DNA of 63,452 bases from Acidimicrobiaceae bacterium. Lineage in GTDB: Bacteria > Actinomycetota > Acidimicrobiia > Acidimicrobiales > Aldehydirespiratoraceae. Location of the stretch: the NCBI GenBank assembly GCA_028819505.1, contig JAPPLH010000147.1, forward strand, positions 1 through 63,452, written 5' to 3'. Under the pieces are notes generated by a model. The model ran no database searches and was not told the origin of the DNA. It saw only the letters and a list, made by a program, of their open reading frames with translations. Position 1 is the first letter of the stretch, and each line of letters opens with the position of its first letter. This document shows positions 34,957 through 42,961 of the stretch, piece after piece. The position numbers and the translations under genes were made by a program.

Positions 34957-35763
34957 GTGATGGCCCGGCGGGGAGCGCCGGTAGACGTCGTCGGGGTCGG
35001 ACGCACGTTCGCCCTCGGTGGCGGCGAGGTGGAAGCCCTTCGCGGGCTGGACATGCATGTTCCCGCGGGCGGTTTCAGTGCGCTCATCGGTCCGTCGGGG
35101 TGTGGCAAGTCCACGGCGTTGCGCCTGGTGGCCGCGTTGGACGAGCCCGACGAGGGGACCATCGACATGGACGGTGCCTCCCCGGACCAGATGCGGCGGG
35201 GTCAGCGCATCGGCGTCGCCTTCCAGGACCCGTCGCTGCTGCCGTGGCGGACCGTCTCGACGAACATCCGGCTCGCGCTGGAGCTCGTCGGTCGGCGCCA
35301 CGACACCGCGGCCGTGAGCGACCTGATCGAGTTGGTCGGTCTGCAGGGATTCGAGAAGGCCCGGCCCGCGCAACTCTCCGGCGGCATGCGCCAGCGCGTC
35401 GCCATCGCCCGGTCGTTGGTGACCGAGCCCGACCTGCTACTGCTCGACGAGCCCTTCGGTGCCCTCGACGCCCTCACGCGCCAGCAGCTCAACGACGAGC
35501 TCCAGCGCATCTGGACGGCCCGCGGGACCACGACCATCCTGGTGACCCACTCGATCCCCGAGGCGGTGTATGCCGCCGACGACGTGCTAGTCATGTCGCC
35601 CCGGCCGGGCCGGGTGGTGGCCCAACACGCCATCGAATTCGGGCGGCCCCGCACCAAGGAGCTGCTTCTCACCGACGAGTTCCATGCCAAGGTGGAGGCA
35701 GTCTCAGCCAGCCTGCACCGCTCCGAGGGGCAGGTCGTTCAGCTTGAGGCAGACGACAGTTGA
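34957..35763 (+). CDS. SsuB/TauB-type ABC transporter ATPase
   Basis: A 268-residue ATPase with Walker A GPSGCGKST, Q-loop FQDPSLLPWRTV (the LPW form is typical of SsuB/TauB/NrtD), signature LSGGMRQRVAIARSL and Walker B LLLLDEPFGALD. It starts GTG-ATG, so 34957 or 34960 is the start. The stop overlaps the permease start (TTGA). It is cytoplasmic and pairs with the fused permease downstream. Confidence 0.9.
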   Translation: MMARRGAPVDVVGVGRTFALGGGEVEALRGLDMHVPAGGFSALIGPSGCGKSTALRLVAALDEPDEGTIDMDGASPDQMRRGQRIGVAFQDPSLLPWRTVSTNIRLALELVGRRHDTAAVSDLIELVGLQGFEKARPAQLSGGMRQRVAIARSLVTEPDLLLLDEPFGALDALTRQQLNDELQRIWTARGTTTILVTHSIPEAVYAADDVLVMSPRPGRVVAQHAIEFGRPRTKELLLTDEFHAKVEAVSASLHRSEGQVVQLEADDS

Positions 35764-37379
35764 TCGCCCCTGCCCGAACTCGCAGCACAGCCACGACCCG
35801 CCAGGCCGTCGGCGTGATGGACCGGGTGCCGCCGCGGGTACTCAGCGCGGCCGTAGGGATCGCCGTGCTAGCGCTGTGGGAGCTACTGGCCCGCACGGTG
35901 TACGCCGGCTCATACCGCTTGTCGCCGCCCACCGCGGTGGTGGCCGACTTCTTCGAGTACCGCGACCTCTACCTGCGCAACCTGTGGCACTCGACGAAGA
36001 CTGCGGCTTGGGGTTTCCTCTGGGGGAATCTGGCGGCAATAGCCCTGGCGGGAGTGGCGTCGATCATGCCGGTGCTGCGCCGCAGCATCGGCGCGGTGGC
36101 TCTGACCATCTTCTGTCTCCCCTTCATCGCAGTGGCCCCGATCCTGCGGCTGATCACCGGCCCGGGCAACGGCACACCCATCACGTTGTCGGCGCTGGCC
36201 GTCTTCTTCACCACCTACGTGGCCGCCCTGCTCGGCTTCGACACCGCGCCGGGAAGCGCCCTCGACGTGGTCCGCTCCTTCGGCCGGGGCCGGTTCTCGG
36301 CGTTCCGCCGGGTCAGGCTCAGAGCGTCGGTGCCCGCGATGATCGCCGGCTTGCAGATCGCGGCGCCGGCCGCGTTCCTGGGCGCGGTGGTCGGCGAGTT
36401 CACCGGGGCGCGCAGCGGCCTGGGGATACTCACGGTCAGGGCGCTGGGCGCCCTGCACACCGACCGGATCTGGGTGATCGCACTGTTGTCCACGATCGTG
36501 GCCACGGGCGGATACATGGTGATCGGTGCGCTGGGGCGGCGGCTGTGCCCGTGGGCGCCCGCGCTGGACGTTGGAGCCGTTCCGACCGCGCGCCAGGAGC
36601 CGGGCCTGCTCAACCGGCTGGCCGCTCTGGCGGCCCCGATCATCGTCGTGTTCGTCTTCTGGTACGCGTTCTTGTGGGTGTTCCAGATCAAGCCCTTCTT
36701 CGCCAAGACGCCCTTCGACGTGTGGGCGGAGCTGTTCACCAACGCGGACGCGGCCGAGACCCGATCATTGGTCTTCGGCGCGCTGGGAACCACCCTGTGG
36801 ACCACTTCGCTGGGCTACGTCGCGGGGCTGATCGGCGCGGTGGTGACGGCGGTCGTGTTCATTCTCATCCCCTGGCTGGAGCGGGCGCTGATGCCGATCG
36901 CGGTGGCGCTCCGGTCGATCCCCATCATCGTCACCACCCCGGTGATCATCCTGTTCGTCGGGCGGGGCCTGCTGACCACGACGGCGATCGTGGCGGTCAT
37001 GTCTTTCTTCCCGACCCTGGTCAACTGCTACGCGGCCATGAACCGGACCCCTGGGGGGATCCTTGACGTGCTCAAGTCGTACGACGCCGGATCTGCCGCC
37101 AATGTGCGCAACGCCTACCTTCCGACCGCGGTGCCGGCCCTGCTGGCCTCGGCCCGGATCGCGGTGCCCACGTCGTTGCTGGGCGCCACGGTGGCCGAAT
37201 GGCTGGCTACGGGAGACGGGATTGGGGCGGTGATGGTCATCGCCTTCACCCGCAACGACTACAACGTGCTGTGGGTGTCGGTGGCGGTGCTGACACTGGT
37301 GGCGGTGATCGGCTACTGGCTGGTGGCCGCGTTCGAACTGCGCACCCTCGAGCGCGTAGCTCCGGGTGTGTCACGATGA
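35760..37379 (+). CDS. Tandem-fused ABC permease (two BPD_transp_1 domains)
   Basis: A 539-residue protein holding two SsuC-like permease domains. The first (about 20-265) contains ASVPAMIAGLQIAAPAAFLGAVVGEF. The second (about 285-535) contains YLPTAVPALLASARIAVPTSLLGATVAEW. Both are EAA-loop regions that contact the ATPase. Normally two identical or similar single-domain subunits form the pore, so this makes an intrinsically heterodimeric one. The TTG at 35760 overlaps the ATPase stop and has GAGG about 10 nt upstream; ATG 35817 is the alternative start. Confidence 0.87.
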   Translation: MIAPARTRSTATTRQAVGVMDRVPPRVLSAAVGIAVLALWELLARTVYAGSYRLSPPTAVVADFFEYRDLYLRNLWHSTKTAAWGFLWGNLAAIALAGVASIMPVLRRSIGAVALTIFCLPFIAVAPILRLITGPGNGTPITLSALAVFFTTYVAALLGFDTAPGSALDVVRSFGRGRFSAFRRVRLRASVPAMIAGLQIAAPAAFLGAVVGEFTGARSGLGILTVRALGALHTDRIWVIALLSTIVATGGYMVIGALGRRLCPWAPALDVGAVPTARQEPGLLNRLAALAAPIIVVFVFWYAFLWVFQIKPFFAKTPFDVWAELFTNADAAETRSLVFGALGTTLWTTSLGYVAGLIGAVVTAVVFILIPWLERALMPIAVALRSIPIIVTTPVIILFVGRGLLTTTAIVAVMSFFPTLVNCYAAMNRTPGGILDVLKSYDAGSAANVRNAYLPTAVPALLASARIAVPTSLLGATVAEWLATGDGIGAVMVIAFTRNDYNVLWVSVAVLTLVAVIGYWLVAAFELRTLERVAPGVSR

Positions 37380-37966
37380 CGGTGGCAGCCGCCCGGCCAC
37401 CCCACGGCGCAGGCGCAGAGATGTGGGCCGCTCAGGCTTCGGTGCTGGCCCGCTACGACGAATTGGCTGCGTTGCTTGCCGGGATGGACGACCGGCCGAA
37501 GGCCGATCCCGGCCTCTCCGCCGAAGCCGCTCCGCTGTTGTTGCACGAGGCCCGGCTGCTGGACGCCGGCCGTTTCGAGGACTGGCTGGAGGGTTGGACC
37601 AGCGACGCCGTGCTGTGGCTCCCGCTGTCGGTGCGGGCCCATCCCGGCACCGATCAGTCCCTGCTCCTGGACGACCACCGCCGATTGGCCGAGCGCGTCG
37701 ACTGGCGCCGCGAGCCCTCAGCCTGGGGGCAGCACCCACCGTCTCGCACCACCCGGGTGGTTGGGAGCGTCGAGGCCTGGCCCGTGCCCGACGGCCTCGT
37801 GACCCGATCCACGCTGCTCATCGACGAACACCGCCACGGCCGCCACCAGGCGCTCGCCGGCTACCAGATCCACGAGTTGGTCGGCCACGACCTTCACCGC
37901 CGCACCAAGATCCTCGTCGTGCCCGCGCTGGGCACCGGCGTTCGCAATCCGAGCTTCCTGCTGTAG
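37376..37966 (+). CDS. Ring-hydroxylating dioxygenase beta subunit
   Basis: A 196-residue SnoaL/NTF2-fold small subunit. It shows LLHEARLLDAGRFEDWLEGW...LWLP, the typical beta-subunit opening, and the SRTTRVVGSVEAW strand pair. The ATG at 37376 overlaps the permease stop (ATGA). It would assemble with the alpha subunit at 38079 as an alpha3beta3 complex. Reductase and ferredoxin components are not in the window. Confidence 0.85.
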   Translation: MTVAAARPPHGAGAEMWAAQASVLARYDELAALLAGMDDRPKADPGLSAEAAPLLLHEARLLDAGRFEDWLEGWTSDAVLWLPLSVRAHPGTDQSLLLDDHRRLAERVDWRREPSAWGQHPPSRTTRVVGSVEAWPVPDGLVTRSTLLIDEHRHGRHQALAGYQIHELVGHDLHRRTKILVVPALGTGVRNPSFLL

Positions 37967-38030
37967 AGGCCGAGCGGAAGGCAGCCGTCATGAGGATTCT
38001 CACGAGACACCGAGCGAGGCCGTGGCCTGA

Positions 38031-38059
38031 GCGGCCCGTGAGCGAAGCGAACAAGAGCG
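38031..38059 (+). repeat. Leader repeat before the dioxygenase alpha gene
   Basis: The second copy of the GAGCGnAGCGA leader (see 10225-10253), 23 of 29 bases identical, ending 19 bp before the GTG start. A 30-codon open frame from ATG 37990 runs through it and ends in the overlap GTGA with the alpha-subunit start. That frame could be a translated leader or merely chance. Confidence 0.45.
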
Positions 38060-38078
38060 GGAATGAAGGGGTACCGCC

Positions 38079-39353
38079 GTGACCGCCATCGACTCCGACA
38101 CTGGGCCCGCCGACTTCGGCCACCTGGTGCAGCCTCACCGGGTGAACCGCCGCATCTACACCGACCCGCAGATCTTCGACCTGGAGATGACCCGGGTGTT
38201 CGCGGCGTCATGGTGCTATGTGGGCCACGAGAGCGAGATCCCCAACGCGGGCGACTATCGCACCACCACGCTGGGCCTCCGGCCGGTGATCCTGACCCGG
38301 GGACGCGACGGCGCGGTGAACGTGCTCCTCAACCGCTGCACGCACCGGGGAACCGTGCTGGCGGCCGAGGCCAGCGGCTGCGCCAAGCGCTTCGTGTGCC
38401 CCTATCACGGCTGGACGTTCGCGTCCGACGGTCAGCTGGTGGCCGTCCCATTCCCGGCCGACCACGCCGTGGAGGACCGCTCCACGCTGTCGCTGGGACG
38501 GCTGGCCACAGCCAGCTACCGGGGCTTCGTGTTCGCCACGCTCAACGCCGAGCCCGAGCCCCTCGATTGCTGGCTTGGTGAGGCCCGGGAGGCATTCGAC
38601 ACGATCGTCGACCGCCATCCCGGCGGCGACATCGCCGTGATGGGCTCTCCGCACCTCCTGGAGTTCGTCGGCAACTGGAAGCTCTCGTGGGACAACGCCG
38701 CCGACGGCCTGCACGCCACCTTCGCCCACGAGTCGTACAACACGCTGGGAGAGATGGGCGACACCAAGACGGTGCTGGCCCGCGACCCGGGCTCGACGCC
38801 GATGGTGTCCAAGGCGATGCGCAACGGCCACATGGTGGTGGACCAGCGGCCCGGAATCCCCCAGGGGCCGTGGGCCACCATGCGCAGAGTGCCGTTCCGC
38901 GAGCCACTGGAGACGGCGCTGGTCGACGCGGGCGACGAGGGCCTGCTCGACCTGGCCACCGGGAGCATGATCAACCTGTCGCTGTTCCCCAACCTGCTCT
39001 TCGTCGGCAACCAGCTGCTGGTCATCGAGCCGGTTGCCGTGGACCGGACCAGGCTGCAGCTGTGGCTCACCTCCGCGCCGGGTGCGCCGCCCGAGATCGA
39101 CCTGCTGCGCCTGCGGGTGGACGAGGACTTCGTGAACTTCGGCACCCCCGACGACCTCGACATGTTCGAGCGGGTCCAGCGGGGCCTGTCGATCCCGGAG
39201 ATGGAGTGGATCGACATGAGCCGGGGACTGCCCGACAGCGACGCCGCCGACGGCACCATCTACGGACCGATCACCTCCGAGGCACCGCAGCGCCGCTATC
39301 TCGCCCACTACGCCGAGATGATGACCACACCGGCAAAGACCCGTGCACTCTGA
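38079..39353 (+). CDS. Rieske ring-hydroxylating dioxygenase alpha subunit
   Basis: A 424-residue catalytic subunit. The Rieske centre is CTHRGTVL and CPYHGWTF (ligands C-x-H and C-x2-H). The mononuclear iron site is in DNAADGLHATFAH (two His), with the bridging Asp before it. A beta subunit upstream confirms the dioxygenase type. Benzoate/anthranilate-like or other carboxylated aromatic or heteroaromatic acids are plausible substrates given the family and the adjacent importer. GTG start with AAGGGG 8-9 nt upstream. Confidence 0.92.
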   Translation: MTAIDSDTGPADFGHLVQPHRVNRRIYTDPQIFDLEMTRVFAASWCYVGHESEIPNAGDYRTTTLGLRPVILTRGRDGAVNVLLNRCTHRGTVLAAEASGCAKRFVCPYHGWTFASDGQLVAVPFPADHAVEDRSTLSLGRLATASYRGFVFATLNAEPEPLDCWLGEAREAFDTIVDRHPGGDIAVMGSPHLLEFVGNWKLSWDNAADGLHATFAHESYNTLGEMGDTKTVLARDPGSTPMVSKAMRNGHMVVDQRPGIPQGPWATMRRVPFREPLETALVDAGDEGLLDLATGSMINLSLFPNLLFVGNQLLVIEPVAVDRTRLQLWLTSAPGAPPEIDLLRLRVDEDFVNFGTPDDLDMFERVQRGLSIPEMEWIDMSRGLPDSDAADGTIYGPITSEAPQRRYLAHYAEMMTTPAKTRAL

Positions 39354-40161
39354 GCCGAGCCTCGGGCCGAACGCTGAGCGCCGAGGCGCATTCAGCGAGC
39401 GGGGTGCGGTGGTGATCCCCGGGCTGCTGGACCGCGCCTGGTGCCGGCGCCTGCATGCCGCCATCGAGCGCTGCCAGGCCAGCCCCAGCCAGTTCTACGG
39501 GGTGCTGTCGCCACCGGGCGAGCTCAAGGTGGACAGCGACCTGTTCCGATGGTTCGACGACCCCGACATCGCGGAGGTGACCCACTCCTCGCCGCTGCCC
39601 GTGCTGGGCGCGGAGCTGTGCGGGGCCGGCGCCGCGGTGCTGATCGAGGACCAGTGGTTCTGCTCGGACCCCGGCGCGGTCTCCCGCAGTCCCTGGCACC
39701 AGGACCACCCCTACTACAACCTCGACCGGCCCTTCGTCACCGTCTGGGTGACCCTCGACGACGTGGCCGCCGACGCCGCGTTGCGGGTGGTGGAGGGCTC
39801 CCACGCCACCGGCATCACCTACGCGCCCATCGAATTCTCGTCATCGATCGACACCATCGGCGGGGCCTCGGAGCTCGAGCCGGTGCCCGACGTGGACGCC
39901 GACCCCGACCGGTTCCCGGTCACCACCTGGGACCTGCAGGCCGGCGACGCGGTGGCCATCGACTCCCGGATGCTGCACTCCACCGGCATCCGCGAGGTAG
40001 CGGACAGGCCCTTCAGGCGGCTGTCGACCCGCTACGCCCACCCCGACACCCGCTACCTCGATCTCGGCGATCAGGCCGCAGTGTTCTGGAGGATGCTCCC
40101 CCACGGCCTGAGCACCGGCGACCCGGTGGCCGGCGAGGTCTTCCCCCTCATCGAGCCCTGA
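39343..40161 (+). CDS. Phytanoyl-CoA dioxygenase (PhyH)-family oxygenase
   Basis: A 272-residue Fe(II)/2-oxoglutarate-dependent oxygenase of the PhyH group. The metal motif HxD is in PWHQDHPYYN. The distal histidine is in RMLHSTGIRE and an arginine for 2-oxoglutarate follows in PFRRLSTRYAH. The GTG at 39343 overlaps the alpha-subunit gene by 11 bp, so it is translationally coupled to it. The 3' end (from about 40048) is duplicated at 41868-41980. Confidence 0.88.
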   Translation: MHSEPSLGPNAERRGAFSERGAVVIPGLLDRAWCRRLHAAIERCQASPSQFYGVLSPPGELKVDSDLFRWFDDPDIAEVTHSSPLPVLGAELCGAGAAVLIEDQWFCSDPGAVSRSPWHQDHPYYNLDRPFVTVWVTLDDVAADAALRVVEGSHATGITYAPIEFSSSIDTIGGASELEPVPDVDADPDRFPVTTWDLQAGDAVAIDSRMLHSTGIREVADRPFRRLSTRYAHPDTRYLDLGDQAAVFWRMLPHGLSTGDPVAGEVFPLIEP

Positions 40162-40178
40162 CCCGCCGGCTGGGCGGC

Positions 40179-40343
40179 TCAGTCGAGCAGGCCCTCTTCG
40201 GCTGCCTTGCGGATGGCATGGGCCCGGTCTGACACGCCGAGGGCCCTCTCGGCGCCGGTCATCGCCAAGACCCTAGCAGCCCGCGCTTACCCGGAGGCAC
40301 TGTGGCGGGCCTGCGCGCATGAAGCTATGGCACATATGTCCCA
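40179..40343 (-). pseudogene. Deletion remnant of the LuxR-like regulator gene
   Basis: 40179-40244 matches the 3' end of the regulator gene at 41998-42702 (stop included), and 40250-40343 matches its 5' end and upstream region. About 620 bp of the middle are missing. The spacer to phyH (40162-40178) also matches 41981-41997. The remnant is therefore one half of a duplicated phyH-regulator segment, inactivated by an internal deletion. Confidence 0.82.
40328..40343. promoter_or_regulatory. Operator-like dyad upstream of the regulator remnant
   Basis: TGGCACATATGTCCCA is a near-perfect palindrome. The intact regulator gene has two related sites upstream, TGGAACTCATGTCCCA and TGGTACACATGTCCCA. 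The retained symmetry here suggests this copy is closest to the ancestral site. Confidence 0.4.
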
Positions 40344-40372
40344 GCAATCTGGCACAGCTGTTCCGCATCACA

Positions 40373-40572
40373 CCGTTGGTGTCCAAGAATTCGGGTACCC
40401 GAGCGGAGAGACGGCGCCCTCCGTACCCTCTGCAAGCAATCATGCCAGCGAAGTCTGTCTACACATTGTGTGGGTTGAATTGATTGCTTTCTGTAGGATG
40501 AGATCGATGCATTCTGCTGGCTGAGAGGTCTACAATCTGTGGGCCGAGCAGCGCACGCGAGGACCGCACGCC
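40373..40572 (+). promoter_or_regulatory. AT-richer upstream region of the second AAA ATPase
   Basis: Two hundred bases with lower GC than their surroundings. A -10-like TACAAT is at 40531-40536 with a weak TGCATT 17 bp upstream. No gene is seen here. The composition change marks one boundary of the duplicated segment described at 40179 and 41868. Confidence 0.35.
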
Positions 40573-41844
40573 TTGGATCCCACACTCACGCCCCCCGGAT
40601 ACCGCTCGCGGATCGCCGACTCGGCTATCGCCGACGCCCTGGCCCGCATGCCAGCGGTGGTGATCGAGGGGCCGAGGGGCTGCGGCAAGACTTGGGCGGC
40701 CCGCAACGCCGCACGCAGCGAGGTCCTCTTCGACGGCGACACGGACGCCCGCGCCCTGGTGGCCGTCGCTCCCCGGCTTGTGCTCGAGGGCGCCGAGCCG
40801 CGCCTGCTCGACGAGTGGCAGATCGTCCCCGAAATCTGGAACCAGGTGCGGCACGCCTGCGACGCAGCGCAGCGCCGGGGACGTTTCCTCCTCACGGGTT
40901 CAGCGGTCCCGCCAGACGACCGCACCCGGCATTCGGGCGCGGGCCGGATGGCCCGGGTGCGTCTGCGGCCCATGTCGCTGGCCGAGACCGGCGAGTCGAG
41001 CGGCGACCTGTCTCTGAGGTCGCTGCTAGCAGGCGAGGCGGTCGCAGCCCGCCGGCCCGACACCACGCTGGAGCAGCTCGTCGAAGCAGTCTGCCGCGGC
41101 GGCTGGCCTCGCCACATCGACACGCCGGCGCGCAGCGCGCAACGCTCCCTCGAGGACTACCTCGGCGAGATCTGCCGAACCGACATCTCTGCCGTCGACG
41201 GCGTCCAGCGCGACCCCGCAGGCGTGCGACGGCTGATGGCCTCGCTGGGACGCAACGTCGCCACCACCGCCACGTTCACCACCCTGGCCGCCGACACCGC
41301 CGGCCCCCGCCCCCTGAACCGCACCACCGCCAGCGACTACCTGCGATCCCTCGAGCGCCTCTTCGTCGTCGAGGACGTGCCGCAGTGGCCGACGCACCTG
41401 CGGTCTCGCGCCGCCTTGCGCGGGGCGCCCAAGCGGCACTTCGTCGACCCGTCCCTGGCCGCAGCCGCGGTGGGCGCCGACCCGGCGCGGCTGCTGCGAG
41501 AACTCTCGGCTCTGGGGTTCCTCTTCGAGTCGCTCGTGGTACGCGACCTGCGCGTCTACGGCGAGGCCAACGACGCGGAGGTGTACCACTACCGCGACGC
41601 CGCCAACCTGGAGGTCGACGTCATCGTCGCCGGACGTGACGGAGCCTGGATGGCGGCCGAAGTCAAGTTCGGCGGTGTCCGCGCCGTGGACGAGGCAGCC
41701 CGCACGCTGCGACGCCTGCGCGACAAGGTCGACACCGACCGTATGGGCGCCCCGGCCAAACTCGCCGTGATCACCGCAACCGGCTACGCCTATGACCGCC
41801 CCGACGGCGTAACCGTCCTGCCGATCACCACCATCGGCCCGTAG
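40573..41844 (+). CDS. AAA ATPase with DUF4143-type C-terminal domain, second copy
   Basis: A 423-residue homologue of the protein at 295-1536. Walker A GPRGCGKTW (about 33-41), Walker B LLDEWQIVPE (about 78-87), LLTGSA sensor, and C-terminal LEVDVIVAG...AAEVKFGG in the nuclease-like fold. It starts with TTG, with no strong Shine-Dalgarno. It sits between two copies of a phyH-regulator segment, so it arrived with, or was bracketed by, a duplication. Related fragments lie downstream at 42962 and 47706. Confidence 0.85.
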   Translation: MDPTLTPPGYRSRIADSAIADALARMPAVVIEGPRGCGKTWAARNAARSEVLFDGDTDARALVAVAPRLVLEGAEPRLLDEWQIVPEIWNQVRHACDAAQRRGRFLLTGSAVPPDDRTRHSGAGRMARVRLRPMSLAETGESSGDLSLRSLLAGEAVAARRPDTTLEQLVEAVCRGGWPRHIDTPARSAQRSLEDYLGEICRTDISAVDGVQRDPAGVRRLMASLGRNVATTATFTTLAADTAGPRPLNRTTASDYLRSLERLFVVEDVPQWPTHLRSRAALRGAPKRHFVDPSLAAAAVGADPARLLRELSALGFLFESLVVRDLRVYGEANDAEVYHYRDAANLEVDVIVAGRDGAWMAAEVKFGGVRAVDEAARTLRRLRDKVDTDRMGAPAKLAVITATGYAYDRPDGVTVLPITTIGP

Positions 41845-41867
41845 CCGCCCCAGGCCAGAGTCCCAGC

Positions 41868-41980
41868 ACCGGTACCTGGACCCGGGCGAGCAGGCCGCAG
41901 TGTTCTGGAAGATGCTCCCCCACGGCCTGCGCACCGGAGATCTGGTGGCCGGCGATGCATTCCCCCTCATCCAGCCCTGA
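41868..41980 (+). pseudogene. Duplicated 3' fragment of the phyH gene
   Basis: It reads RYLDPGEQAAVFWKMLPHGL...GDAFPLIQP and stop, matching the last 37 residues of the PhyH protein (RYLDLGDQAAVFWRMLPHGL). No 5' part exists; the ATPase gene ends 23 bp upstream. It marks the left end of the second copy of the duplicated segment. Confidence 0.82.
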
Positions 41981-41997
41981 GCAGCGGGCTGGGCGGC

Positions 41998-42702
41998 TCA
42001 GTCGAGCAGGCCCTCCTCGGCGGCCTTGCGGATGGCGTGGGTCCGGTCCGACACGCCGAGGGCCTTCCACAGCTTGGACAGTTCCCGGTACAGCGAGCTG
42101 CGCGAGTAGCCGAACTCGGCAGCCAGATCGACAATCGGCCTTCCTGACGCCACTCCTTGGAGCAGCCTCTGCTGGTCGTTGTCGAGCGCCGGCGCCGGAG
42201 GGGCACCCACATGATGCTGGACCGCGACCGCGGCCTGCTCAAGACGGCCTGCCCCCGCGCGGGTGGCCAGCGCGGCGAGCCGGTCGAAGTGGATCACCAC
42301 CGGCGTGTGGTCGTCGATCTCGGGCGGCTCGGCGGGCTCCGGCGCCTCGAACCGGCCCGGCTCAGCATCGAGCCAGGAGACGATGGCGGCGCAGGCGTTT
42401 CGCATGTAGCCACCGGCGATGAGACAGTCCTCGGCCAGCAGCGTCGGGCTGGTCATCTCCGCCAGCGTGTCGACGCCGTGGCTGAACAGCGACGCGATGT
42501 CACGCTGGTACGACCGGGGCAGAGAATCCCCGTAGACGTGCACGGCCTCGCGGTGGTACTCCGCAGTCCACAGCTCGTCGTGGGGGCCTTCGGGCACGCC
42601 GAAGCGATGGGCCTCCGCGACGGCCCGCGCCCCGCTGGCGATGCGCCCGCAGGCCAGATGCAGCTGCGTCGACACCAGACCGAGTGACTCGGCGCCGGTC
42701 AT
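41998..42702 (-). CDS. Transcriptional regulator with C-terminal LuxR-like HTH
   Basis: A protein of 234 residues from ATG 42702 (start MTGAESLGLV). The N-terminal 150 residues are helical, without a family I recognise. The C-terminus (ALDNDQQRLLQGVASGRPIV...FGYSRSSLYRELSKLWKALGVSDRTHAI) is a LuxR/GerE-type HTH of the NarL fold. ATGs at 42777 and 42873 would extend it through the operator-like repeats, so the shorter start is preferred. Convergent with the phyH fragment. It probably once controlled phyH; a deleted copy lies at 40179. Confidence 0.7.
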   Translation of the reverse strand: MTGAESLGLVSTQLHLACGRIASGARAVAEAHRFGVPEGPHDELWTAEYHREAVHVYGDSLPRSYQRDIASLFSHGVDTLAEMTSPTLLAEDCLIAGGYMRNACAAIVSWLDAEPGRFEAPEPAEPPEIDDHTPVVIHFDRLAALATRAGAGRLEQAAVAVQHHVGAPPAPALDNDQQRLLQGVASGRPIVDLAAEFGYSRSSLYRELSKLWKALGVSDRTHAIRKAAEEGLLD

Positions 42703-42767
42703 CGCCCAGACCCTGGCAGCCGGCGCTCGCCCGGCGGCACTGTGGCGGGCCAGCGCGCATGAGGCTA

Positions 42768-42826
42768 TGGAACTCATGTCCCAGCAATCTGGCACATCTG
42801 TTCCACAACTTGGTACACATGTCCCA
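42768..42826. promoter_or_regulatory. Two repeated operator-like sites upstream of the regulator
   Basis: TGGAACTCATGTCCCA (42768-42783) and TGGTACACATGTCCCA (42811-42826) share TGGnACnnATGTCCCA and are 43 bp apart, about four helical turns. A third related site is upstream of the deleted copy (40328). Spacing and position fit cooperative autoregulation. Confidence 0.4.
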
Positions 42827-42961
42827 CCCCAAGCGGCTGACAATGGCGCCGTACACACCCGCGAGCCGCACAAGCGACGGCGCCCTCCACCGATGGAGGC
42901 GACATATCGGCCATGATGGCCGGTTGTCCAGTCAGCATCCGAACCGGTGGAGGTTCTCAGT

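Noticed and set aside
37990-38082. A 30-codon leader peptide before the dioxygenase alpha gene
   Set aside because: The frame overlaps the start as GTGA, but it runs through a dispersed leader repeat and has no ribosome-binding site of its own; chance is as likely.
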